Source: Paracoccus onchidii
GTDB lineage: Bacteria > Pseudomonadota > Alphaproteobacteria > Rhodobacterales > Rhodobacteraceae
DNA length: 64,000 nucleotides
Assembly: GCF_028294535.1 (NCBI RefSeq)
Contig: NZ_JAQBIE010000009.1
Span: 124,001 to 188,000 of the forward strand
Direction of reading: 5' to 3'
The translations under genes and the position numbers were made by a program. The notes below the pieces were generated by a model that had not been told where the DNA came from, did not search any database, and saw nothing but the letters and a program-made list of their open reading frames with translations. Below, in pieces: positions 36,637-45,265 of the stretch (positions are counted from its first letter, which is position 1; each line of letters begins with the position of its first letter).

Positions 36637-38496
36637 ATGCGAATCTTCAAAATCCTTAACAAATACGCGACCAGATGCGCGTTTGCCGTCGCGCTGCCCC
36701 TGTTTGGCAGTGTTGCAGCAATGCCTCTGGCAAGCCTTGCAGAACCCGCGCATGGCATTGCAATGTATGGAGAACCTGCCCTTCCCGCAGGGTTTTCCAA
36801 CCTGCCCTATGCCAACCCCGAAGCCCCGAAAGGCGGAACGATTCGCCTGGCCGAGCCAGGGGGATTCGATTCGCTGAAACCTTGGGTTCTCAAAGGAAAT
36901 TCGGCTTGGGGTGTCGGCGTGCATGTCGTCGAATCGCTGATGATGCGGTCCATCGACGAACCGTTCACCCTGTATGGCCTGCTGGCGGAATCGGTCGAAA
37001 CCGCCCCGGACCGCAGCTGGGTGGAATTCACGCTGCGCCCGGAAGCTCGGTTTTCCGACGGCTCGCCGGTCACGATCGAAGACGTCATGTGGTCCTACAA
37101 GACATTGGGCACCGTTGGGCATCCCCGTTATCTGGGCGCCTGGTCCAAGGTTTCTCGAATGGAACAGACCGGCGAACGCAGTGTCCGTTTCACCTTCAAG
37201 GAACAGGATCGCGAACTGGCGATGCTGATGGGCATGCGCCCGATCCTCAAGAAAGCCCAATGGGAAGGGCAGGACTTTGCGCAATCGGGCCTGACACCCC
37301 CCATCGGATCCGGCCCCTATCTGGTCGATCAGGTCGATCCAGGGCGAACGATCACCTTCAAGCGCGATCCTGATTACTGGGGCAAGGATCTGCCGATCAA
37401 TCGCGGGCTGAACAATTTCGACGAGATCCGCTATGATTACTTTGGCGACGCGAATGCCATGTTCGAGGCGTTCAAGGCCGGCGAGGTAAATTTCTGGCGC
37501 GAACTCTCGGCACAGAAATGGGACAGTGAATATGACTTTCCCTTGCTGACCCAGGGAGAGGTCGTGAAATCCGAAATCCCCAACCAGCGCCCTTCCGGAA
37601 TCATGGGACTGGTCATGAACACACGCAACCCGATCTTTCGCGATTGGCGGGTGCGTCAGGCGATGATCGAGGCATTCAATTTCCAGTTCATAAACAAAAC
37701 CCTGAACGGAGGGCTGGACCCGCGCATCACCTCGTATTTCTCGAATTCGACCTTGGCGATGCATTCCGGCCCTGCCGAGGGCGACGTTCGCGAATTGCTT
37801 GAACCACATGCCAGAAAGCTGCTGCCCGGCGCAATGGAAGGTTATTCCCTGCCCGACGGAAATGATCGCCCCTTTGATCGCCAGGGTTTGCGCCGTGCGC
37901 TGAAGCTTCTGGAACAGGCCGGATGGACAGTACAAGACGGTGCCCTGAAGAACAGCGACGGGCAGGGCTTTGATTTCGAGATCCTGTTGAACCAGTCCGG
38001 ATCTGCCATGCGCAGCGCATCCGAAACCCAGCAGATCGTGGATATCTATCTAGAATCCCTCAAGAATTTGGGCATCACCCCACGGGTTACAGTGCTTGAT
38101 TCCGCCCAATTCGTGCAACGCACCAACAATTACGATTTCGGCATGACCTGGTATGAACGCGCCTTGTCGCTGTCTCCGGGGAACGAACAATTGCTGTATT
38201 GGGGCGGGGATGGCGTGACCCTGCCCGGCAGCCGCAACTGGATGGGCATGAAGGACCCCGTGGCCGAAGACATGATCGCCAAGATGCTGGAAGCCCGCTC
38301 TCCTCAGGATTTCAACGCCGCGGTGCGTGCCCTGGATCGGGTGCTCATGGCCGGACGCTATGTCATTCCGGTCAGTTTCTCGCCGGTTTCGCGGCTGGCC
38401 CATTCGACGTGGCTGAAATATCCTGATAACACACCGCTTTATGGTGACTGGCCCGGGTTCATGCCCGAGGTCTGGTGGCAGGAGGCAAAAAAATGA
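36637..38496 (+). CDS. Family-5 extracellular solute-binding protein (YejA-like)
   Basis: A 619-residue periplasmic binding protein of the peptide/oligopeptide cluster. A signal peptide ends near PLASLAEPAHG. The body has HGIAMYGEPALPAGFSNLPYANPEAPKGG, typical of YejA, which binds microcin C and peptides, then PPIGSGPYLV and ITFKRDPDYWG. No yejB, yejE or yejF permease or ATPase genes are adjacent; the partners must be elsewhere. ATG at 36637 was preferred over a GTG at 36604 because it begins a normal signal peptide. The stop overlaps the entericidin-like gene (ATGA). Confidence 0.88.
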   Translation: MRIFKILNKYATRCAFAVALPLFGSVAAMPLASLAEPAHGIAMYGEPALPAGFSNLPYANPEAPKGGTIRLAEPGGFDSLKPWVLKGNSAWGVGVHVVESLMMRSIDEPFTLYGLLAESVETAPDRSWVEFTLRPEARFSDGSPVTIEDVMWSYKTLGTVGHPRYLGAWSKVSRMEQTGERSVRFTFKEQDRELAMLMGMRPILKKAQWEGQDFAQSGLTPPIGSGPYLVDQVDPGRTITFKRDPDYWGKDLPINRGLNNFDEIRYDYFGDANAMFEAFKAGEVNFWRELSAQKWDSEYDFPLLTQGEVVKSEIPNQRPSGIMGLVMNTRNPIFRDWRVRQAMIEAFNFQFINKTLNGGLDPRITSYFSNSTLAMHSGPAEGDVRELLEPHARKLLPGAMEGYSLPDGNDRPFDRQGLRRALKLLEQAGWTVQDGALKNSDGQGFDFEILLNQSGSAMRSASETQQIVDIYLESLKNLGITPRVTVLDSAQFVQRTNNYDFGMTWYERALSLSPGNEQLLYWGGDGVTLPGSRNWMGMKDPVAEDMIAKMLEARSPQDFNAAVRALDRVLMAGRYVIPVSFSPVSRLAHSTWLKYPDNTPLYGDWPGFMPEVWWQEAKK

Positions 38497-38621
38497 GAGC
38501 AGTCGCAACGATCATGCTGGCCTGTGCGTTTCTCGCGGGATGCAATACAGTGGCAGGGGTGGGTGAGGATATCACCGGCTCGGCACGATGGGCCCAGCAG
38601 GGGCTTCCCGGAGGTTACTAG
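38493..38621 (+). CDS. Entericidin-like small lipoprotein (42 aa)
   Basis: A very short gene reading MRAVATIMLACAFLAGCNTV and then GVGEDITGSARWAQQGLPGG. The signal peptide ends in a lipobox (FLAGC, Cys at residue 17) and the mature part has the NTVAGVGEDI pattern of entericidin A/B (EcnA/EcnB), outer-membrane lipoproteins linked to stress and cell lysis. GGAGG lies about ten bases before the ATG, inside the end of the binding-protein gene, and the ATGA overlap couples translation. It ends one base before the next gene. Confidence 0.8.
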   Translation: MRAVATIMLACAFLAGCNTVAGVGEDITGSARWAQQGLPGGY

Positions 38622-38957
38622 ATGAAATGGCATCACGTTCAGGAAAACTGGTCGGCCTTTTACGAGGCCATCCAGGAAAAATGGCCCGAAGCCGATGAAT
38701 CGGATCTGGATGAAATCGACGGCGATCAACGGGCATTCATCGCCTATCTGGCCGAGGTGACCGGGCAGGAATCGTCCGAAATCCGCGACGAACTGCGTGA
38801 TTGGCTGACCGGCGAGATACCATCGGATGTCGTCATGGATCCGACGCATGACAATCACTCTATCGCGCTAAGTTCGAAATACGTGAACGAAGGCGAGGAT
38901 GAGTATGACGACGATGCGCGTTTCGGTGACGATAGCCCCGAGAACGATGACGACTAG
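38622..38957 (+). CDS. CsbD-like acidic protein
   Basis: A 111-residue protein. The first 65 residues (KWHHVQENWSAFYEAIQEKWPEADESDLDEIDGDQ...) resemble the CsbD fold, in which W-x2-V/I-x-G/E-x-W is followed by a second helix and a DLxxIxG motif. The C-terminal 45 residues are strongly acidic (GEDEYDDDARFGDDSPENDDD) and probably unstructured. It starts directly after the entericidin stop, with GGAGG in the preceding codons. CsbD proteins are general-stress proteins of unknown mechanism; the similarity is moderate. Confidence 0.65.
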   Translation: MKWHHVQENWSAFYEAIQEKWPEADESDLDEIDGDQRAFIAYLAEVTGQESSEIRDELRDWLTGEIPSDVVMDPTHDNHSIALSSKYVNEGEDEYDDDARFGDDSPENDDD

Positions 38958-39056
38958 AACACCGGACAACCCGCCTGTCCGGCGGCTTGAGTATCGCGGC
39001 ATGATCTGACACATCCGCCCCGTCGCCCCCGATGGCGGCGGTGGCCGGGACAACAG

Positions 39057-39944
39057 ATGAACAGCACGATAAAACTTGCGGTCGGCAGCATCCTGATCGG
39101 CCTGATCGTTCTGGCGCTCAAGCTTGTTGCCTGGCGGCTGACCGATTCCGTGGCATTGTTGTCGGATGCCTTGGAAAGCACGGTGAATGTCGCCACTGCA
39201 ATCGCCGTGCTGATTGCCATTCGCGTGGCGGCGCGCCCCGCAGATGCGGGCCATCCCTATGGCCATCACAAGGCAGAATTTTTCAGCGCAGTCCTGGAAG
39301 GCGTGATGATCATCCTCGCCGCGCTTTTGATCATGCGCGAAGCGTTTCGGGGGTTCATGTCGCCGCCGGCGCTGGATGCGCCACTAACGGGCCTTGCCAT
39401 CAATGCATTGGCGGGGGCGATCAACGGCGTCTGGTGCTGGGTGCTGATTTCACGCGGGCGGGCGCTGTCCTCACCCGCTCTGCTGGCCGACGGGCGCCAT
39501 CTGCTGACCGATGTGGTGTCATCGGCCGGGGTTCTTGTCGGGGTCGGCCTTGCCGGGCTGACCGGCTGGGCGATACTGGATCCGCTGCTGGCCGCGATCA
39601 TCGGACTGCATATCCTGTGGTCGGGCTGGAAGGTCATCGCCAGTTCGCTAAGCGGGCTGATGGACGAGGCCGTTCCAGACGACATCCTGTCGCAAATTCG
39701 CCAGATCATCTCCGATCGGGCCTCTGGCGCGATCGAGGCCCATGACCTGCGCACCCGCCATGCCGGAAAAGTCACTTTCATCGACTTTCATCTGGTCGTG
39801 GATGGTGGCATCTCGGTCGATGCCGCGCATGAGATCTGCGACCGGATCGAGACGTCACTGCTTGAACTTTTGCCCGAAGCCGAGATCACGATCCATGTCG
39901 AGCCGGATCACAAGGCCAAGCATACCGGCGTGATGGTGATATAG
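39057..39944 (+). CDS. Cation diffusion facilitator (CDF) family metal exporter
   Basis: A 295-residue, six-helix antiporter with a cytoplasmic C-terminal domain (about residues 205-285). Motifs are VALLSDALESTVNVATA in helix 2, HPYGHHKAEFFS after it, and GRHLLTDVVSS in helix 5 with the HxxxD metal pair. In helix 2 the second expected ligand pair (D/HxxxD) is replaced by DxxE...N, as in a subset of the family, so the transported metal is not obvious. The C-terminal domain has VTFIDFHLVVDGG and AEITIHVEPD. It ends in a GC-rich hairpin. Confidence 0.87.
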   Translation: MNSTIKLAVGSILIGLIVLALKLVAWRLTDSVALLSDALESTVNVATAIAVLIAIRVAARPADAGHPYGHHKAEFFSAVLEGVMIILAALLIMREAFRGFMSPPALDAPLTGLAINALAGAINGVWCWVLISRGRALSSPALLADGRHLLTDVVSSAGVLVGVGLAGLTGWAILDPLLAAIIGLHILWSGWKVIASSLSGLMDEAVPDDILSQIRQIISDRASGAIEAHDLRTRHAGKVTFIDFHLVVDGGISVDAAHEICDRIETSLLELLPEAEITIHVEPDHKAKHTGVMVI

Positions 39945-39964
39945 GGCGCGCCTGACGCGCGCCC
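39944..39964. terminator. GC-rich hairpin between CDF and L,D-transpeptidase genes
   Basis: gggcgcgc (39944-39951) pairs with gcgcgccc (39957-39964) across a 5-base loop in the gap between convergent genes, starting on the CDF stop codon. Confidence 0.6.
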
Positions 39965-39974
39965 CGCCGCGTGA

Positions 39975-40661
39975 TCAGAACAGACCGCGCGCGCCATCTT
40001 TCCACAGTGATTTCAGGACCACGACCTTGGCACCTGATTGCACGCGTTCATACAGGTCGATCGCGTCCTGATCCAACAGGCGGATACATCCCGACGACAC
40101 CGCCTGACCCAGATACTGCGGCTCGCAAGCGCCGTGAATGCGATACAATGTGTCCTGACCATTCTGGAACAGATACAAGGCGCGCGCGCCAAGCGGGTTG
40201 CCCGGTCCAGGATCCATCCCGCCATTGGCAATGGAATAGGGTTCCAGATCGGGACGCCGCGCCACCATTTCATCCGGAGGCGTCCAGCGCGGCCATTCCC
40301 GTTTGTATTGCATGACCGCATCGCCATCCCAACCAAACCCCGCCGCGCCGACGCCGACGCCGTAACGCAAGGCACGCCCCTCTTCCTGGATCAGGTGCAA
40401 CAATGCCCGGTCGGGATCGACCACCACCGTGCCCGGCGCCTGATTGGGAAACGGATTCGTAACCTCTTGGCGCAACAACTCTGGCGGCACCACGCCCTCG
40501 GGAACGGCCGGCACGGGATAAGGTTCGTCATTGATAGCCCCATAGCGGGCAGGCAACAGCGGAATCGCACGCCCGGGCAAGGGCTGCGGCTTGGGTTCGG
40601 ATTTGGCGCATGCGGCCAGCGCGGCGGCAGAGGCCGCGGTCAGAAAAATGCGTCTGTTCAT
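39975..40661 (-). CDS. L,D-transpeptidase (YkuD/ErfK family)
   Basis: A 228-residue cell-wall enzyme that makes 3-3 cross-links or anchors proteins to peptidoglycan. The N-terminus has a RRIFLTAASAAALAACA signal with a lipobox-like LAAC. The catalytic domain carries RIHGACEPQYLGQAVSSGCIRL, the HG...SxGCxR signature with nucleophilic Cys, and DPDRALLHLIQEEGRALRYGVGVG at the start of the YkuD fold. The true start is the ATG at 40661. It lies downstream of a small secreted protein gene in the same direction. Confidence 0.9.
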   Translation of the reverse strand: MNRRIFLTAASAAALAACAKSEPKPQPLPGRAIPLLPARYGAINDEPYPVPAVPEGVVPPELLRQEVTNPFPNQAPGTVVVDPDRALLHLIQEEGRALRYGVGVGAAGFGWDGDAVMQYKREWPRWTPPDEMVARRPDLEPYSIANGGMDPGPGNPLGARALYLFQNGQDTLYRIHGACEPQYLGQAVSSGCIRLLDQDAIDLYERVQSGAKVVVLKSLWKDGARGLF

Positions 40662-40722
40662 CTGTGATATTCCTGAATGGTCTGACAAGGGATTGGCCGC
40701 GTGAATGACGCGGCAGCGATTG

Positions 40723-41055
40723 TCAGACCTGCTTGGGCGGGTCAAGCATCGCAAGCGGGGTAATGCCCTTGCGAGGCGGTGTTTTCGCAGGCCAGATTCG
40801 CACCCCGGATGGCCCCGCCAATGACAATGGAACCGATGGCAACAGAACACTGTCAAACGGGCAGCTCGATCCCGCCACAGCCGTGCCGTGACAACGCCGC
40901 ACGCCGAACAGTTTGGGCGTCACGACCTGCTCTGACACTTCATGCTGCGTCACCGAGGGCGACGGCGCCGCAAACCGGCCATGCCCGCCCGCATAGGCAC
41001 CCCAGGGCAGGGCAAGGACCAGAACGGCCCATAACAGAAGGGTGCGCAAAAACAT
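40723..41055 (-). CDS. Small secreted protein of unknown function
   Basis: A roughly 110-residue protein with a good signal peptide (LLLWAVLVLALPWGAYAGG, cleavage after about residue 22). The mature part is Pro- and Ser-rich with two Cys (RRCHG...SSCPFD) that could form a disulfide, and PAKTPPRKGITPLAML near the end. I do not recognise it. Its stop is about 60 bases upstream of the L,D-transpeptidase start, so it may be cotranscribed and act in the envelope. The start at 41055 or 41058 is equally possible. Confidence 0.5.
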   Translation of the reverse strand: MFLRTLLLWAVLVLALPWGAYAGGHGRFAAPSPSVTQHEVSEQVVTPKLFGVRRCHGTAVAGSSCPFDSVLLPSVPLSLAGPSGVRIWPAKTPPRKGITPLAMLDPPKQV

Positions 41056-41140
41056 CATACCCCAGCTTGTCTCAAAAAATGGCGCCGGGGTCGATCATCG
41101 CCCCCATCACACCCTTTCACGAGGCCGTCAGCGCGCCCGG

Positions 41141-41926
41141 TCAGGCCGCAAGCCGAACCCAGACAGGCACATGGTCGCTTGGCTTGTCGCCGGCCCGCGC
41201 GTCCCGATCAACCCCGGTTTCCACCATCAGGTCCGCTGCCTGTGGCGACAACAGCAGATGGTCGATGCGAATGCCGTCATCCCGGTTCCACGCCCCCGCC
41301 TGATAATCCCAGAAGGTGAACGGCCCACGCTGCGCCCACGGTTCCCGGATACGTATGGCATCCGTCCAGCCCTGCCACTGAATTGCGCGCAGCGCAGCGC
41401 GGCTTTGAGGCAGGAACAGGGCATCATCGACCCATTTTTCCGGTTTTGCCGCATCACGCGCCTCGGGGATGACGTTATAATCCCCCAGCATGACCACCGG
41501 CATTTCAAGGTCCAGCAATTCGGCGGCACGTTTGCGCAGACGCTCCATCCACGCCAGTTTGTAATCATATTTCGGGCCGGGCACGGGGTTTCCATTGGGC
41601 AGATACAGTCCTGCAAGCCGGACGGCCTGATCCCCCATGACCGTCGCCTCGATATAGCGGGCCTGTTCGTCGCTGTCATCGCCGGGCAGGCCGCGCGACA
41701 CATCCTCGAGCGGCAGGCGCGACAAGATGGCGACGCCGTTGAAACCCTTTTGCCCATGGGTTTCGACATTCCAGCCAAGATCGGAAAAATGATCCCTAGG
41801 GAAACCTTCATCCACGGATTTGATTTCCTGCAGCACCACGACATCGACATCGGCACCGGCCAACCAGCTTGTCAGCGCCTCGATCCGGGCCTTGATTCCA
41901 TTGATGTTGAAGCTGGCAATCTTCAT
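41141..41926 (-). CDS. xthA: Exodeoxyribonuclease III
   Basis: AP endonuclease and 3'-5' exonuclease of base-excision repair. The 261-residue protein has all motifs of the family: KIASFNINGIKARIE, VVLQEIKSVDEGFP (metal Glu), LAGLYLPNGNP, MLGDYNVIPEARD, RIDHLLLSP and KPSDHVPVWV (catalytic Asp-His). The ATG at 41926 has AAGGGG five to six bases upstream. Its ATG overlaps the stop of the preceding acyltransferase gene (ATGA). Confidence 0.95.
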   Translation of the reverse strand: MKIASFNINGIKARIEALTSWLAGADVDVVVLQEIKSVDEGFPRDHFSDLGWNVETHGQKGFNGVAILSRLPLEDVSRGLPGDDSDEQARYIEATVMGDQAVRLAGLYLPNGNPVPGPKYDYKLAWMERLRKRAAELLDLEMPVVMLGDYNVIPEARDAAKPEKWVDDALFLPQSRAALRAIQWQGWTDAIRIREPWAQRGPFTFWDYQAGAWNRDDGIRIDHLLLSPQAADLMVETGVDRDARAGDKPSDHVPVWVRLAA

Positions 41927-43065
41927 GTCGTCCCCTTGCTCACGCCCTTCGCGACCTCGCGCCGGCTCCACGACCGGTTCAACCAGTTCCGCGCCGGCTT
42001 TTCAATCAGATGATAGCTGAGGGAGGAAGCTGCCAGAATGATCACGAACACGATCACCGCATGCCATGACAGCGGAATCAGGTCATAAAAACCGAAAACC
42101 CGCGGTCCCGCTTGTGAATAGATCAGCAATATCAGCGTATGGACCATATAGGTCGAATAGGAAATCTCGCCCAGATAAACCAGAACACCCATTCCGGGCA
42201 TACGCCCAAGCGGCCCCGACAGGCGGGCAGCAGCCAGAATGAGTCCCGCGAACAATGGCAGCAAGGCATATCCGGCATCCGCATCCTGCATCACGACCGA
42301 CAAGCCAGCAACCGAAAGCACGCCGATCGCGACCGCCCCCCTGATCCCGACCCGATCCGCCGCAAGCCGCGCCAGAACGCCCAAGGCAAAACTGGGCAGG
42401 ATGCGCAGCGCCCCGAAATCCCATGTCGGATGCATGAAGCCCGTATACCCTTCGGCGCGCGCAACCACATGCCCGAGAATGGCAGTCAAGATCAGCGCCA
42501 CAAGCCAGAACCCCCAACGCAACCGGCCGCCAGCCACCGAAATCAGCAATCCGAACAACAGATAGGCCGTCATCTCGGCCGATACCGACCAAGACACCCC
42601 GTTCAACAACAAGCCATCGGTTATATGCCAGGACTGGACCAGAAATACCGACGCGATCACATCGCGAAAGGTCAGCTCGCGTTCCAAGGTTATTCCCGCC
42701 TGCGCAAGTCCGATAAGAAAGACCAGCCAGACGACCAGCAGCACGAAATGCAGCGGATAGACCCGCGCGAACCGGCGCCACATGAATGTCGGAAAGTCGA
42801 AATTGCTCGCAGCCCTGCCCCGCCCGTACACGTGATAGATCACGAATCCCGACAGCACGAAGAACAGGTCAACGCCACGCGCACCCGATCCCGCGACGCG
42901 CCAGATGCCCGAATCCGGCAAGCCAATCCAGCTCCAGAAATGGAAGGCGAAAACCCAGAAAGCCGCGAAAAAGCGGATGGCTGTCAAAACCGGTAAATCG
43001 CCAGATAGCGGGGGCGGAAATGGGCCAGAGCCAAGCCCGGCATAGGGCGTCACAACGCGTCTCAT
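41923..43065 (-). CDS. Acyltransferase 3 family membrane protein (OafA/YrhL-like)
   Basis: A 380-residue multi-helix membrane protein. It opens with LTAIRFFAAFWVFAFHFWSWIG, containing the conserved RF...H of helix 1 that is essential in AT3 enzymes, then GARGVDLFFVLSGFVIYHVYGR. Later WSVSAEMTAYLLFGLLI is the W-S-x-E motif. Such proteins O-acylate surface glycans or lipids. The acceptor is unknown; capsule genes occur in the window but not adjacent. The start (ATG 43065 or GTG 43086) is not supported by a clear ribosome-binding site. Confidence 0.87.
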   Translation of the reverse strand: MRRVVTPYAGLGSGPFPPPLSGDLPVLTAIRFFAAFWVFAFHFWSWIGLPDSGIWRVAGSGARGVDLFFVLSGFVIYHVYGRGRAASNFDFPTFMWRRFARVYPLHFVLLVVWLVFLIGLAQAGITLERELTFRDVIASVFLVQSWHITDGLLLNGVSWSVSAEMTAYLLFGLLISVAGGRLRWGFWLVALILTAILGHVVARAEGYTGFMHPTWDFGALRILPSFALGVLARLAADRVGIRGAVAIGVLSVAGLSVVMQDADAGYALLPLFAGLILAAARLSGPLGRMPGMGVLVYLGEISYSTYMVHTLILLIYSQAGPRVFGFYDLIPLSWHAVIVFVIILAASSLSYHLIEKPARNWLNRSWSRREVAKGVSKGTT

Positions 43066-43163
43066 CAAACAAAACCAGAAAATCACTAACTATCGTGACG
43101 AGGATAGCGCAATTTTTCCGGCTTCGCGATAGCGCTTGCTTTCGGCGCGTGGATTTTCGGCCG

Positions 43164-43487
43164 TCAGATCGAAAACGACGTCCCGCAACCGCAGCTTGAC
43201 GAGGCATTCGGATTGTCGATCACAAAGCGTGCGCCAATCAATTCATCGGTGAAATCGATGACTGCGCCAGCCAGATAGGGCAACGAAACCGGATCAACGA
43301 CGACCTTCTGGCCATCCTGCTCCAGAATCAGATCATCCTCGGCGGCATCGTCCAGACGGATCTCGTACTGGAACCCGGAACAACCTCCGCCCGCCACGGC
43401 AACCCGCAAGGGGCGGATGTTGGCGTCGTCATTGATTTCGGCAAGGCGCTGAAAGGCGCGCTCGGTCACTTTCGGTGGCAGGTTCAT
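43164..43487 (-). CDS. erpA: Iron-sulfur cluster insertion protein ErpA (HesB/IscA family)
   Basis: An A-type Fe-S carrier of 107 residues. The three conserved Cys are present: one in VAGGGCSGFQYEI and two in SSCGCGTSF at the C-terminus. VTERAFQRLAEI and LAGAVIDFTDELIGARFVIDNPNA fit ErpA better than IscA. The true start is the ATG at 43487, although the frame is open further and overlaps the divergent dGTPase-like gene by sequence only. It delivers clusters to client enzymes. Confidence 0.9.
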   Translation of the reverse strand: MNLPPKVTERAFQRLAEINDDANIRPLRVAVAGGGCSGFQYEIRLDDAAEDDLILEQDGQKVVVDPVSLPYLAGAVIDFTDELIGARFVIDNPNASSSCGCGTSFSI

Positions 43488-43562
43488 GGGGCGTTCCCGT
43501 TTTCGTCCGTTACCGCAGAATATAGGGTTCGCAAGCATCACTCGCAAGGAAGGCCCTGCATC

Positions 43563-44720
43563 GTGTCCATCGCGCCCTATGCCTGCCACCCCGAAGACAG
43601 CCGCGGCCGTCTTTGGTCCGAACGCATGTCCACGTTCAGATCACCCTGGCAACGCGACCGGGACCGGATCATCCATTCCTCGGCCTTCCGCCGCCTGAAG
43701 CACAAGACACAGGTTTTTGTCGAACATGATGGCGATGCCTATCGCGGTGACTATTTCAGAACCCGCCTGACCCACACGATCGAGGTCGCGCAGGTCGCGC
43801 GCACGATCGCGGGGGCCCTGGGGCTGAACACCGATCTGGCGGAAACGGTCGCCCTGGCCCATGATCTGGGGCATCCGCCCTTCGGCCATACCGGCGAAGA
43901 CGCGCTGGCCGAACTGATGGCCCCCTATGGCGGCTTTGATCACAATGCACAGGCCTTGCGGATCGTGACGCGGCTGGAACGCCATTATGCCGATTTCGAC
44001 GGCCTGAACCTGACATGGGAAGCACTGGAAGGTATCGCCAAGCATAATGGACCGGTCACCGGCGACCTGCCCTATGCCCTGGCCGAGGTGAATGCCGATT
44101 GGGATCTGGAACTGCATACCAATGCCAGCGCCGAGGCGCAGGTGGCGGCAGTCGCGGATGACGTGGCCTATAACCACCATGACCTGCATGACGGGCTGCG
44201 GGCCGATCTGTTCACCGAGGACGAGCTTTCCGAATTGCCGGTCATCGGCGCCGCATTCGCCGAGGTCGACAAGCTGCATCCCGGCCTGAACAGGATGCGC
44301 CGCCGGCACGAGGCGTTGCGCCGCGTGTTCGGGGTGATGGTCGAAGATGTCATCCATGTCGCACAAAACCGTCTGGCCGCGCTGCAACCGACATCGGTTC
44401 AGGAAATCAGGGATATGGAGGGCCCGATCATTCGCTTTTCCAAGCCGCTCTATCAAAACATCAAGGCCATCAAGTCGTTCCTGTTCACCCGCATGTATCG
44501 CGCGCCGTCAGTGGTGGATGAGCGGGTGCGCGTGACGAATATCGTGAACCGGATGTTCCCCTTGTTCCTGAATGACCCCGCGCAATTGCCGGAAGGATGG
44601 CGCGCGGCCGCCGAACTCGCCACGGATGACATCCAGCGCGCGCGGGTCGTGCTGGATTACGTCGCGGGCATGACCGATCGCTACGCCATCTCGGAAGACC
44701 AGCGCCTGTTTCCGCGCTAG
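43563..44720 (+). CDS. Deoxyguanosinetriphosphate triphosphohydrolase-like protein (385 aa)
   Basis: The common alphaproteobacterial dGTPase-like protein. HSSAFRRLKHKTQVFVEHDGD, RTRLTHTIEVAQVARTIA and VALAHDLGHPPFGHTGEDAL supply the HD metal site; VADDVAYNHHDLHDGLRA and AGMTDRYAISEDQRL complete it. It is about 65 residues shorter than the paralog at 1833-3182 and only distantly similar, so the two have probably separated long ago. The start is GTG at 43563 with AAGGAAGG upstream. It is divergent from erpA. Confidence 0.9.
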   Translation: MSIAPYACHPEDSRGRLWSERMSTFRSPWQRDRDRIIHSSAFRRLKHKTQVFVEHDGDAYRGDYFRTRLTHTIEVAQVARTIAGALGLNTDLAETVALAHDLGHPPFGHTGEDALAELMAPYGGFDHNAQALRIVTRLERHYADFDGLNLTWEALEGIAKHNGPVTGDLPYALAEVNADWDLELHTNASAEAQVAAVADDVAYNHHDLHDGLRADLFTEDELSELPVIGAAFAEVDKLHPGLNRMRRRHEALRRVFGVMVEDVIHVAQNRLAALQPTSVQEIRDMEGPIIRFSKPLYQNIKAIKSFLFTRMYRAPSVVDERVRVTNIVNRMFPLFLNDPAQLPEGWRAAAELATDDIQRARVVLDYVAGMTDRYAISEDQRLFPR

Positions 44721-44792
44721 GATCGCAGGCGCGGCAGGCGAACCTTTGGCCATCCGCTGCGTTGGTCCCCTGAACGACTACAGGAGGATCAC

Positions 44793-45215
44793 ATGATTAC
44801 GCGCACAGGCATGGCAAAATGGAAAGGCGGATTGAAGGACGGCAATGGCACCGTCGCGACGGCATCGGGCGCTTTGCGCGACCTGCCCTATGGGTTCAAC
44901 ACCCGTTTCGAAGACAAGGCCGGCACAAACCCGGAGGAACTGGTCGGAGCGGCCCATGCGTCCTGTTTCTCGATGGCGCTGGCCATGATGCTAGAACAGG
45001 ACGGCATTCAAAATGTCACCATCGACACACGTTCAGCGATTACATTGGATCAGGACGGCGAAGGTTTTGCCGTCAAAACAGCGCATCTGACGACGCATAT
45101 CAAGGCCGATGCCGATGAGGACAAGATCCGTGCAATCGCGAAACAGGCCAAGGCTGGTTGCCCGATTTCGAAGCTGTTGAACGCAGAAGTCACGCTTGAT
45201 GTCAGTGTCGCCTAG
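44793..45215 (+). CDS. osmC: OsmC family peroxiredoxin
   Basis: A 140-residue thiol peroxidase that reduces organic hydroperoxides. NPEELVGAAHASCFSMALAMMLEQ contains the peroxidatic Cys and AGCPISKLLNAEVTLDV the resolving Cys; KWKGGLKDGNGTV is the usual N-terminal hairpin. The presence of GAAHASCFSM rather than AAGYAACFxGA places it with OsmC rather than Ohr. GGAGGATC precedes the ATG closely. Confidence 0.9.
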   Translation: MITRTGMAKWKGGLKDGNGTVATASGALRDLPYGFNTRFEDKAGTNPEELVGAAHASCFSMALAMMLEQDGIQNVTIDTRSAITLDQDGEGFAVKTAHLTTHIKADADEDKIRAIAKQAKAGCPISKLLNAEVTLDVSVA

Positions 45216-45223
45216 GTCCGGCA

Positions 45224-45251
45224 GGCCAGGCTTGCAGATGCAGGCCTGGCC
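45224..45251. terminator. Bidirectional hairpin between osmC and prfC
   Basis: ggccaggc (45224-45231) pairs with gcctggcc (45244-45251) around a 12-base loop in the 50-base gap between convergent genes. There is no T-run. Confidence 0.55.
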
Positions 45252-45265
45252 ATGACCAGATCCGC

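Noticed and set aside
36475..37935. 486-codon minus-strand frame that would lie upstream of the leftward terminator
   Set aside because: It is antisense to a clear solute-binding protein and has no domain; it cannot explain the terminator at 36451-36471 better than a short RNA does.
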